Positions 1 to 6,091 of a stretch of DNA of 6,835 nucleotides are shown here, piece by piece; positions within the stretch are counted from its first letter, which is position 1, and every line of letters starts with the position of its first letter. Source of the stretch: Sphingomonadaceae bacterium (GTDB taxonomy: Bacteria > Pseudomonadota > Alphaproteobacteria > Sphingomonadales > Sphingomonadaceae); assembly GCA_013821585.1 (NCBI GenBank), contig JACDGO010000110.1, positions 1 through 6,835 on the forward strand, in the 5' to 3' direction. The translations under genes and the position numbers were made by a program. The notes beneath the pieces were generated by a model, which was given only the letters and a program-made list of their open reading frames with translations, searched no databases and was not told the origin of the DNA.

Positions 1-46
1 CAAACCTTCTCATCAGGAGGCCATTCCGGCCAATACCCTCGTCACT

Positions 47-60
47 CCCGCGTCAGCGGG
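47..60. repeat. Small perfect inverted repeat (CCCGC-GTCA-GCGGG)
   Basis: A 5-bp GC-only stem with a 4-base loop lies in the gene-free region downstream of the operon. The surrounding GTCACTCCCGCGTCAGCGGG resembles the short intergenic palindromes of the GTCATTCCCGCG(A)AAGCGGGAAT type that are scattered through many proteobacterial genomes. It could be a degenerate copy of such a repeat; that link is inference. No run of T follows it on either strand, so it is not a convincing intrinsic terminator. Confidence 0.35.
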
Positions 61-154
61 TTAGTTCAATCCCAAATCGATTCACACAATCAGGAAATGA
101 CTCTAGTGTCTTAAGGGCGAGCGCGATGCGCGCGATAGCGCGGGAAGCACGCAC

Positions 155-203
155 ATGAAACCTGCTCTATTACCGCGACAATCTCGACATGCTGCGCGAG
201 GCG
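155..203 (+). pseudogene. Possible remnant of the 5' end of a site-specific DNA methyltransferase gene
   Basis: From base 159 the plus strand reads NLLYYRDNLDMLREA. This closely resembles the N-terminus of many site-specific (beta-type, DPPY-carrying) DNA methyltransferases, which typically begin MN-LLYYGDNLDVLRE. An ATG lies at 155-157, but it is one base out of frame: the sequence is ATGAAACCTG where ATGAACCTG would be in frame. In the methyltransferase frame the preceding codon is a TGA. After about base 203 the family resemblance is lost; the expected DPPY catalytic motif is absent and the frame runs into low-complexity Arg/Ser codons antisense to the neighbouring epimerase gene. What remains would be only about 16 codons and cannot be functional. 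The family match is from memory of the family, not a search, and the stretch is short. A chance resemblance is possible but seems unlikely. Confidence 0.45.
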
Positions 204-264
204 TGGACGGCCGGTTCAGCTGCCCGGCGGCGACTTGGTATGACTTTCCGTGACCTACTTTCCA

Positions 265-1248
265 TCAGACCCCGGTGTAGGTCCGATACCAGTCGACGAA
301 CCTCGGCACTCCTATGTCGATGCTCGTCGTCGGCGCGAAGCCGAGGTCGCGGCCGATCGCTTCGATGTCGGCGCAGGTTTCGGGCACGTCGCCGGGCTGG
401 AGCGGCTGGAAGTCGATCTCGGCCTTCCTGCCAACCGCGGTCTCGATCAGGCCGATCATGTATATCAGCTCTTCCGATCGGTGGTTGCCGATGTTGTAGA
501 GTCGGTGCGGCGCGATGCTGCCGCCGGCCTTCTCCGCGCCGTCATCGGGCGGCCGATTGTCGAGGCAGGCGATCACGCCGGCGACAATGTCGTCGATATA
601 GGTGAAGTCGCGGCGCATCTTGCCTTGGTTGAACACCGCGATCGGGCGGCCTTCGATGATCGCCTTGGCAAAGATCCACATCGCCATGTCGGGTCGCCCC
701 CACGGCCCATAGACGGTGAAGAAGCGGAGGCCGGTGAGCGGGATGCGATAGAGATGGGCGTAGGTCTCGCTCATCAGTTCGTCGGCCTTTTTGGTCGCGG
801 CGTAGAGCGACATCGGATGGTCGACGCGGTCGGCGACGCTGAACGGCAGCGTCTTGTTGCCGCCATAGACCGACGAGGACGATGCATAAACCATCGGCAC
901 GGCACGGGCCCTTGCGACCTCCAGCAGGTTCAGATGCCCGACCAGGTTCGCCTGGACATAGGCGCGCGGGTTCTCGATCGAATAACGCACCCCCGCCTGC
1001 GCGCCGAGGTGAAGAATGCTGTCGAACGTCTCGCCCGCCAGCGCCGCGTCGAGCGCGGCGTGATCGGAAAAGTCGATCCGGTGGAAAGTGAAGTTGTCGC
1101 CGAGCTGCGCGAGCCGGTCGCGCTTGAGCGTCGGGTCGTAATAGTCGTTGATGTTGTCGATGCCGACGACCGTGTCGCCGCGCGCCAGCAGCGCCCGCGC
1201 AGTCGAAAAGCCGATGAACCCGGCCGCGCCGGTGACGAGAATCTTCAT
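265..1248 (-). CDS. NAD-dependent extended-SDR epimerase, probably UDP-glucuronate 4-epimerase (LpsL/Cap1J type)
   Basis: The likely reaction is reversible C4 epimerisation of UDP-glucuronate to UDP-galacturonate, using tightly bound NAD+. The 327-residue protein has VTGAAGFIGFSTARAL at residues 5-20 (NAD+ site), GIDNINDYYDPTLKRDRL at 29-46, HLGAQAGVRYSIENPRAYV at 80-98, SSSSVYGGN at 123-131, and YAATKKADELM with catalytic Tyr149/Lys153. LRFFTVYGPWGRPDMA at 174-189 is the signature that separates UDP-GlcA 4-epimerases from GalE. RRDFTYIDDIV and LQPGDVPETCADI complete the substrate domain. There is no N-terminal membrane segment, so it should be cytosolic. The start ATG touches the wecC stop (TGAATG), with GGCGAG just upstream as a modest ribosome-binding site. 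It is the last gene of the operon. No UDP-glucose dehydrogenase is present here, so its UDP-GlcA must come from elsewhere. The substrate is inferred, and a UDP-N-acetylated uronate remains possible because wecBC are adjacent. Confidence 0.88.
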   Translation of the reverse strand: MKILVTGAAGFIGFSTARALLARGDTVVGIDNINDYYDPTLKRDRLAQLGDNFTFHRIDFSDHAALDAALAGETFDSILHLGAQAGVRYSIENPRAYVQANLVGHLNLLEVARARAVPMVYASSSSVYGGNKTLPFSVADRVDHPMSLYAATKKADELMSETYAHLYRIPLTGLRFFTVYGPWGRPDMAMWIFAKAIIEGRPIAVFNQGKMRRDFTYIDDIVAGVIACLDNRPPDDGAEKAGGSIAPHRLYNIGNHRSEELIYMIGLIETAVGRKAEIDFQPLQPGDVPETCADIEAIGRDLGFAPTTSIDIGVPRFVDWYRTYTGV

Positions 1249-2538
1249 TCAGCTCGCCAGCCGGATCGCGGGCTTCCTGTCAAGTGAGGGCTGGTCGGGC
1301 CAGATGCCGCGCGTGTCGTAGACGATCTTGCCCTGGCGCTCGTCGAGCGGCACCGATCTGAACAGATCATGGTCGACGAGTACGATAAGGAGCCCGCATT
1401 CGACGAGCGCGGTGTCGATGTCGACAAGCGTTGCGCCGTCGAGCGAGGCGGGCAGCGCGTCAATGTGGGGTTCGACGATGGCGATCCGCTCGCCGAAGCG
1501 GCAGGTGAGCGCTTCGGCGACCTTGAGCGCGGGGCTTTCGCGGAAATCGTCGATGTTTGCCTTGAACGCGAGGCCGAAGCACGCGGCCCGCGCGCCCGGA
1601 TGGGCCTCGATCAGTGCGATCGCCCGCGCGATGACGTGGTCGACCTTGGCGTCGTTGACCTCGCGCGCGGTGCGGATCAGCGGCGTTTCGCCGGGTGCCG
1701 AGTGGACGATGAACCATGGATCGACTGCGATGCAATGTCCTCCTACGCCGGGGCCCGGCGTCAGAATATCGACGCGCGGATGGCGGTTGGCGAGACGGAT
1801 GACTTCCCATACGTCGAGGTCGAGCCGGTCGGCGACGACCGACAGCTCGTTGGCGAAGGCGATGTTGACGTCGCGAAACGCGTTCTCGCTCAATTTGACC
1901 AGCTCGGCGACGCGCGCGCTGGTCGTTACGCACGCTCCGCGCACGAAACGGCGATAGAAGCTCATCGCCTTCCGTGCACAGCGCGGCGTGATCCCGCCGA
2001 TGCAGCGGTCGTTGTCGATCAGCTCGACGAGGATGCGTCCCGGAAGCACGCGTTCGGGGCAATAGGCGATGGCGATGTCGGCGGTTCCGTTGCTCGCGTG
2101 CGGCATCTTCAGCTCGGGGCAAAGCGTACCGATCAGGTCGCGCACGGCCTCAGTTGTGCCGACAGGAGAGGTTGATTCGAGCACGACAAGATCGCCCGCC
2201 TTGAGCACCGGCGCGATCGTCCGCGCGGCGGAAAGGACGTGGCTGGTGTCGGGCGCGTGATCCGCGCCGAACGGCGTCGGCACCGCGATCAGGAAGACGT
2301 CGGCGGGCTCGATGCATATTGACGCGCGCAGCGTCCCGCGCGCAACGACGCCCTGGACGAGCCCGTCGAGATCGAGCTCCTCGATATGGATGCGGCCCGA
2401 ATTGACCGTTTCGACGACGTTCGGATCGATATCGACGCCGAGCACGCGCGCGCCCGACCGCGCAATCACCGCGCTCGTTGGCAGACCAATATAGCCGAGG
2501 CCGAGGACAGCGACGTCAGGAGCTTGTTTTGTCGCCAC
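1249..2538 (-). CDS. wecC: UDP-N-acetyl-D-mannosamine dehydrogenase
   Basis: WecC oxidises UDP-ManNAc twice with NAD+ to give UDP-ManNAcA, an acidic sugar donor. From GTG 2538-2536 the product is 429 residues, close to the family's ~420. It shows the three-part UDP-sugar dehydrogenase layout. The N-terminal Rossmann motif GLGYIGLPTS starts near residue 13, and CPERVLPGRILVE lies around 160. The helical linker ELVKLSENAFRDVNIAFANE has the conserved Lys215 and Asn219. The catalytic Cys269 is in GPGVGGHCIAVDPWFI, and the C-terminal UDP-binding region has GLAFKANIDDFRESPA at 322-337. NDRCIGG and ANRHPRVDIL match WecC rather than UDP-glucose or UDP-GlcNAc dehydrogenases (Ugd, WbpA). The frame is open back to 2652, but those 38 codons lie in wecB and have no family counterpart. 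The GTG is preceded by GAGGA 9 bases upstream. The gene overlaps wecB by 23 bases, the longest overlap in the operon, and its TGA directly abuts the next ATG. Confidence 0.96.
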   Translation of the reverse strand: MATKQAPDVAVLGLGYIGLPTSAVIARSGARVLGVDIDPNVVETVNSGRIHIEELDLDGLVQGVVARGTLRASICIEPADVFLIAVPTPFGADHAPDTSHVLSAARTIAPVLKAGDLVVLESTSPVGTTEAVRDLIGTLCPELKMPHASNGTADIAIAYCPERVLPGRILVELIDNDRCIGGITPRCARKAMSFYRRFVRGACVTTSARVAELVKLSENAFRDVNIAFANELSVVADRLDLDVWEVIRLANRHPRVDILTPGPGVGGHCIAVDPWFIVHSAPGETPLIRTAREVNDAKVDHVIARAIALIEAHPGARAACFGLAFKANIDDFRESPALKVAEALTCRFGERIAIVEPHIDALPASLDGATLVDIDTALVECGLLIVLVDHDLFRSVPLDERQGKIVYDTRGIWPDQPSLDRKPAIRLAS

Positions 2539-3640
2539 CGGCGATGATCCTCGCAATGCGTTGCGCGGCGCGGCCGTCGCCATAGGGACCGTGCGCGCGC
2601 GCCATGGCTTCGTATGCGCTGTTATCGTCAAGAAGGGTGAAGGTTTCGCCAACGATTCTGTCTGCGTCGGTCCCGACCAGCCTGGCGGTTCCGGCAGCGA
2701 TGCCTTCAGGTCGTTCGGTCGTCTCGCGCATCACCAGCACTGGCTTGCCGAGCGACGGCGCTTCCTCTTGCACACCCCCGCTGTCTGTCAGGACGAGATG
2801 CGCCATGTCGAGCAAGCGGACAAAATGCGGATAGTCGAGCGGATCAATCATCGCGACGTTTGGAAGGCCGGTCAGCACCGCATCCATTGCGCCGCGGACG
2901 TTGGGATTGGGATGGACCGGGAAGACGACCGCGATATCGGGCCGCTCGGCGATACGCGCGATCGCGCTCGCGATTGTCGTCATCGCGTCAAAATTCTCGC
3001 GCCGGTGCGTGGTGACGGCGACGATTCGCCTGTCCGCGAAGCGCACGGCAAGGTCGTCAAGGCCGCGCGCAAGCGACGGATCGGCACGCAGCCGATCGCG
3101 CGTCGCGATCAGCGCGTCGATCACCGTGTTGCCCGTTTCGTAAATCGACGCCGGGTCGATCCCCTCGTTGCGCAACGCGTCGGCCGCGGTCCGTGTCGGC
3201 GCGAAGTGCAGATCGGCGATTGTCGCGACGATACGGCGGTTTACCTCCTCGGGCCAAGGATGGCCGATGTCGCCGCTGCGCAGGCCCGCCTCGACATGCG
3301 CGACAGGGATCTTGCGGTAATAGGCAGCGAGCGCGCCTATCATCGCGGTCGATGTGTCGCCCTGAACGATGACGCGGTCCGGCTTTTCGGTGTCGAGCGT
3401 CGCGCCTATCCCGGTCAGCAGCGCGGCCGACAGCGCGTCAAGGCTCTGATCGGGGCGCATCAGGTCGAGGTCGATTTCGGGAGCGATGCCCGCGAGGGTG
3501 AGTACCTGATCGAGCATTTCGCGGTGCTGCGCGGTCACGCACACGCGAACCTCAAGGTCTGGCTGCATGCGCAGTGCCGCGATGACCGGAAACAGTTTGA
3601 TCGCTTCGGGCCGCGTGCCGAAGACGACGAGCAGCCTCAC
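2516..3640 (-). CDS. wecB: UDP-N-acetylglucosamine 2-epimerase (non-hydrolysing)
   Basis: WecB interconverts UDP-GlcNAc and UDP-ManNAc in the cytoplasm, through a 2-acetamidoglucal intermediate with UDP kept in the active site. The product is 374 residues from GTG 3640-3638, against 376 in E. coli. It has the two-domain GT-B-like fold motifs: VVFGTRPEAIKLFPVI at the N-terminus, QGDTSTA with Asp95, HVEAGLRSGD with Glu117, PWPEEVNRR with Glu131, THRRENF with His212, FPVHPNPNVR, and LTDSGGVQEEAPSLGKPV. These residues fall almost exactly at the E. coli catalytic positions (95, 117, 131, 213), which supports this start. The GTG also makes a 4-base GTGA overlap with the rmlB stop. An in-frame TTG at 3676 would add 12 residues but lies within rmlB, with its purine stretch too close to act as a ribosome-binding site. 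The product feeds WecC, encoded next. The hydrolysing (NeuC) class is unlikely given the match to WecB and the wecC neighbour. Confidence 0.96.
   Translation of the reverse strand: MRLLVVFGTRPEAIKLFPVIAALRMQPDLEVRVCVTAQHREMLDQVLTLAGIAPEIDLDLMRPDQSLDALSAALLTGIGATLDTEKPDRVIVQGDTSTAMIGALAAYYRKIPVAHVEAGLRSGDIGHPWPEEVNRRIVATIADLHFAPTRTAADALRNEGIDPASIYETGNTVIDALIATRDRLRADPSLARGLDDLAVRFADRRIVAVTTHRRENFDAMTTIASAIARIAERPDIAVVFPVHPNPNVRGAMDAVLTGLPNVAMIDPLDYPHFVRLLDMAHLVLTDSGGVQEEAPSLGKPVLVMRETTERPEGIAAGTARLVGTDADRIVGETFTLLDDNSAYEAMARAHGPYGDGRAAQRIARIIAGGDKTSS
2548..2552 (-). promoter_or_regulatory. Ribosome-binding site deciding the wecC start
   Basis: Read on the minus strand this is GAGGA, 9 bases before the GTG at 2538. 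It lies inside the 3' end of wecB. It supports starting wecC at this GTG rather than at the far upstream end of the open frame. Only complementarity and spacing support it. Confidence 0.55.
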
Positions 3641-4701
3641 CGCCGGTAGCTGCCGTCGAAGATCGCGCGCCACCAATCCTCGTTGGCCAGATACCAGCGG
3701 ATCGTCTCGGCCAGCCCCTCTTCGAAGCCGCGCTGCGGCGCGTAGCCGAGCTCACGCGCGATCTTTCGTTCGTCGATCGCATAACGGCGGTCGTGGCCCG
3801 CGCGATCGGTTACGAAAGTCCGCAGATCGTGCGACGATCCGCCTTTCGCGGCAGGCGCATCGGGAAATCGCTCGGTCAGTGCCGGATCGTCGCGAAACGC
3901 ACCATCGACCGCGTCGCAGATCGCGCCGACGACGGTCAGGTTGGGCAGTTCGACGCCGCCGCCGACATTGTAGGTTTCACCCGGCTGTCCGTTCTTCAGG
4001 ACCAACTCGATCGCGACGCAATGATCGCCGACGTGCAACCAGTCGCGCGCGTTCATGCCGTCGCCATAGATCGGTAGCGCCTTCCCCGTCAGCGCATTGA
4101 CGAGGAACAGCGGGATCAACTTCTCGGGAAATTGATAGGGGCCGTAGTTGTTGGAGCAGTTCGTGATGCTCGTCTGCAGCCCGTAAGTGTGATGACAGGC
4201 GCGGACGAGGTGGTCCGAGGCCGCCTTCGACGCTGCGTAGGGCGAATTCGGTGCGTAGGGCGTGGCTTCGTGGAACGCGGGTTCATCGGGCCCGAGCGAG
4301 CCAAACACTTCATCGGTAGAGATATGATGGAAACGGTGCGGTTTCCCCGATCCCTCGAGCCACACGCGCCGCGCTGCCGTCAGCAGCGCGTGTGTGCCGA
4401 CAACGTTGGTTTGCACGAAAGCGTCGGGGCCGGATATCGAGCGATCGACATGGCTCTCGGCCGCGAAATGAACGATCGTGTCGAGCGCGCGGTCGCGCAG
4501 CAGCGAAGCCACCATTGCCTCGTCGGCGATGTCGCCGCGCACCAGCTCGACACCGTCGAGATCGTTTAGGTTTGCCGCGTTGCCCGCATAGGTCAGCGCG
4601 TCGAGCACGACGATCGCAGCCTCGGGGTGCGCCGCGCGCCAGTGGCGAACGAAATTGGCGCCAATGAAGCCAGCGCCTCCGGTGACGAGAAGGTCGCTCA
4701 T
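3637..4701 (-). CDS. rmlB: dTDP-glucose 4,6-dehydratase
   Basis: RmlB converts dTDP-glucose to dTDP-4-keto-6-deoxy-D-glucose through an NAD+-bound oxidation, dehydration and reduction cycle. The 354-residue protein is an extended SDR: TGGAGFIGANF near residues 7-17 binds NAD+, HFAAESHVDRSI is at about 78-89, HISTDEVFGSLG at 126-137 contains the catalytic Thr129-Asp130-Glu131 triad, and SPYAASKAASDHLVRA at 153-168 contains the Tyr155/Lys159 pair. NCSNNYGPYQFPEKLIPL and RDWLHVGDH are the dehydratase-specific substrate motifs. The start is ATG 4701-4699, overlapping the rmlD stop as ATGA, with GAAGG 10 bases upstream. The frame is open 14 codons further back, but those residues have no family counterpart. 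Between about 268 and 297 it has a loop longer than in enterobacterial RmlB (AFRDDPALTERFPDAPAAKG). The stop overlaps the GTG start of wecB. RffG-type paralogues catalyse the same reaction, so the rhamnose assignment rests on the neighbouring rmlC and rmlD. Confidence 0.97.
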   Translation of the reverse strand: MSDLLVTGGAGFIGANFVRHWRAAHPEAAIVVLDALTYAGNAANLNDLDGVELVRGDIADEAMVASLLRDRALDTIVHFAAESHVDRSISGPDAFVQTNVVGTHALLTAARRVWLEGSGKPHRFHHISTDEVFGSLGPDEPAFHEATPYAPNSPYAASKAASDHLVRACHHTYGLQTSITNCSNNYGPYQFPEKLIPLFLVNALTGKALPIYGDGMNARDWLHVGDHCVAIELVLKNGQPGETYNVGGGVELPNLTVVGAICDAVDGAFRDDPALTERFPDAPAAKGGSSHDLRTFVTDRAGHDRRYAIDERKIARELGYAPQRGFEEGLAETIRWYLANEDWWRAIFDGSYRR

Positions 4702-5555
4702 GGCACCATGGCCTTCATGCAGTCTCTCAATTCCTCGCGCCAATGGCGGGCGGGGCCGGTCAAGTCCCAGGTTTTGGTCTTGTCGAGCACCGAATAAGGC
4801 GGGCGACGCGCTGGCGTCGAGTAGTCAACAGTGCGGATGGGCAGCACCACTACATTGTGATCAAGCAGGTCGAGCGCGCGCGCCTCGTCGCGGATCGCGA
4901 CCGCGAAGTCATACCACGACGCGACGCCTGCATCGGTGCAATGATAGACGCCGGCGGCGTGCTCCGCCAACAGCGTCCAGATCGTCCGCGCAAGCGTTGC
5001 TGCGTGCGTCGGTGTGCCGATCTGGTCGGCGACGACGCGCAGTTCGTCACGTTCGGCCATCAAGCGCAACATGGTGTGTACGAAATTGCCGCCTTCGGCC
5101 GCATAAACCCAGGCGGTGCGGACGATGAGCGTGTCTGGGCAGACCTCAAGCGCGGCGCGCTCGCCGTCGAGCTTTGTGCGGCCATAGACGCCGAGGGGAT
5201 TGGGCTCGGCTTCGGGCGGGTAGGGCGTGCTCGCCGTGCCGTCGAATATGAAGTCGGTCGAAACATGCACAAAGCGCATTCCTGCGCGACTTGCCGCCGC
5301 GGCGAGTGTGCGGACGGCATCGACGTTGATGCGCCGTGCCGCAGCTTCGTCGCTTTCGGACTTGTCGACGGCTGTATAGGCGGCGGCGTTGATCAGAATA
5401 TCGCAGCCCGACGCTTCGACGATCCTGCTTACCCGCGTGGCGTCGGTGATATCGAATTCGACTTCGGGCGGAGCGACGACGGTCACGTCTTTGGGCGCGG
5501 CGGCGACGAGCGCGCGACCCAACTGACCGCCCGATCCGGCGATAAGCGTCTTCAT
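4698..5555 (-). CDS. rmlD: dTDP-4-dehydrorhamnose reductase
   Basis: RmlD carries out the last step, NAD(P)H-dependent reduction of dTDP-4-keto-L-rhamnose to dTDP-L-rhamnose. The product is 285 residues, normal for the family. It is a Rossmann-fold extended SDR: IAGSGGQLG at residues 5-13 binds the cofactor, INAAAYTAVDKSESDE covers 55-70, VSTDFIFDG at 98-106 holds the catalytic Thr, and GVYGRTKLDGE at 122-132 holds the Tyr124/Lys128 catalytic pair. VVADQIGTPT at 174-183 and RRPPYSVLDKTK at 250-261 are typical RmlD substrate-side motifs. The frame stays open 70 codons further upstream (to 5765), but that part lies inside rmlC and is Arg-rich nonsense. The ATG at 5555 is chosen because the protein homology begins there, it overlaps the rmlC stop as ATGA, and a good AGAAGG sits 6 bases ahead. 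RmlD more often follows RmlB; here it precedes it. Confidence 0.97.
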   Translation of the reverse strand: MKTLIAGSGGQLGRALVAAAPKDVTVVAPPEVEFDITDATRVSRIVEASGCDILINAAAYTAVDKSESDEAAARRINVDAVRTLAAAASRAGMRFVHVSTDFIFDGTASTPYPPEAEPNPLGVYGRTKLDGERAALEVCPDTLIVRTAWVYAAEGGNFVHTMLRLMAERDELRVVADQIGTPTHAATLARTIWTLLAEHAAGVYHCTDAGVASWYDFAVAIRDEARALDLLDHNVVVLPIRTVDYSTPARRPPYSVLDKTKTWDLTGPARHWREELRDCMKAMVP

Positions 5556-6091
5556 GCGAAGCCTTCTGCGTCGGCGAGGGTTGTGCCCGCCGCATCCTTC
5601 ATCGAGAGCGACGGTGACGCTACCGGCCAGTCGATCGCGAGCGCGGGATCGTCCCAGCGGATGCAGCGCTCTTGTTCGGGAGCATAAAAATCGGTGCACT
5701 TGTAGAGAAATTCGGTGTCGTTTGCGAGCGTCACGAACCCGTGCGCGAACCCTGCGGGCAACCATAGTTGCCGCTTGTTCGCCGCCGACAGCTCATAGCC
5801 GACCCATCGTCCGAAGGTCGGAGACGAACGGCGCAAGTCGATTGCGACATCGAACACCGCACCGGCGACCACGCGCACCAGCTTTCCCTGCGGCCGTTCG
5901 ACCTGATAATGCAGCCCGCGCAGCACGCCCCTCGCTGACTTCGAATGATTATCCTGTACAAACGCTGCGTTGATCCCGGCTTGCGCGTAGTCGCGAGTGT
6001 TCCACGTCTCCATGAAGAAGCCGCGATCGTCGCCGTGGACGGTCGGCTCGATCAGCATGACGTCGGCAATCGCGGCCGGCGTGACGCGCAT
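5552..6091 (-). CDS. rmlC: dTDP-4-dehydrorhamnose 3,5-epimerase
   Basis: RmlC epimerises C3 and C5 of dTDP-4-keto-6-deoxy-D-glucose to give dTDP-4-keto-L-rhamnose. It is a cofactor-free, usually dimeric cupin acting in the cytoplasm. The 179-residue product has the normal family length. Visible motifs are HGDDRGFFMETW near residues 19-30, FVQDNHSKSARGVLRGLHYQ around 44-63 with the catalytic His of RGLHYQ at about residue 61, the cupin core FDVAIDLRRSSPTFG, LWLPAGFAHGF, and FLYKCTDFYAPE around 128-139 with the tyrosine region used as the general acid. The chosen start is ATG 6091-6089, which shares one base with the rmlA stop (TGATG). A GTG one codon earlier (6094-6092) would give a 4-base GTGA overlap and 180 residues, and cannot be excluded. 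The upstream ribosome-binding sequence is weak (GGGCGG), so translation probably depends on coupling to rmlA. The last codons overlap rmlD by 4 bases. Confidence 0.97.
   Translation of the reverse strand: MRVTPAAIADVMLIEPTVHGDDRGFFMETWNTRDYAQAGINAAFVQDNHSKSARGVLRGLHYQVERPQGKLVRVVAGAVFDVAIDLRRSSPTFGRWVGYELSAANKRQLWLPAGFAHGFVTLANDTEFLYKCTDFYAPEQERCIRWDDPALAIDWPVASPSLSMKDAAGTTLADAEGFA
5562..5567 (-). promoter_or_regulatory. Ribosome-binding site deciding the rmlD start
   Basis: Read on the minus strand this is AGAAGG, 6 bases before the ATG at 5555. It is inside the end of rmlC and is the clearest Shine-Dalgarno sequence in the operon. It favours the short 285-residue RmlD over the 355-codon open frame. 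Confidence 0.6.

Larger units (their letters stand above)
1..264. other. Non-coding region downstream of the operon
   Basis: No intact gene is seen on either strand. The stretch contains the 47-60 hairpin, a weaker GGCC-ATTCC-GGCC stem at 19-31, a GC-alternating patch at 129-142 (CGCGC-GATA-GCGCG), a GCCGG...CCGGC stem with a 9-base loop at 210-228, and the methyltransferase-like fragment at 155-203. None of the stems has a T-tract in the direction of operon transcription, so where the transcript ends is unclear. Bases 1-111 are open in one plus-strand frame but show no recognisable protein. Confidence 0.6.

Noticed and set aside
1..114. Open plus-strand frame ending in TAA at 112-114, perhaps the tail of a gene entering from the left
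   Set aside because: It is only 37 codons with no recognisable sequence and a length easily reached by chance.
129..142. CGCGC-GATA-GCGCG stem as a possible terminator or regulatory element
   Set aside because: The patch is simple alternating GC sequence with no T-tract; a stem of this size is expected by chance in such composition.
155..253. Short ORF beginning MKPALLPRQ on the plus strand
   Set aside because: It shares the ATG of the methyltransferase-like fragment but reads the wrong frame and gives no recognisable protein.
250..1287. Long plus-strand open frame (345 codons) opposite the epimerase gene
   Set aside because: It is the antisense shadow of a clear SDR gene in GC-rich DNA; its translation is Arg/Asp/Val-rich with no recognisable motif.
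2539..2652. N-terminal extension of WecC (38 codons)
   Set aside because: It lies inside wecB, has no family counterpart, and the GTG at 2538 is placed correctly ahead of the Rossmann motif.
2561..3649. Long plus-strand open frame (362 codons) opposite wecB
   Set aside because: Same codon-bias shadow effect; wecB on the minus strand carries all expected catalytic motifs and the plus-strand product is low-information.
4743..5687. Plus-strand open frame (314 codons) opposite rmlD
   Set aside because: Antisense to a well-supported gene; no domain or plausible ribosome-binding context seen.
5556..5765. N-terminal extension of RmlD to the upstream end of its open frame
   Set aside because: These 70 codons lie in rmlC, are Arg-rich, and have no counterpart in RmlD; the ATG at 5555 has a good ribosome-binding site.
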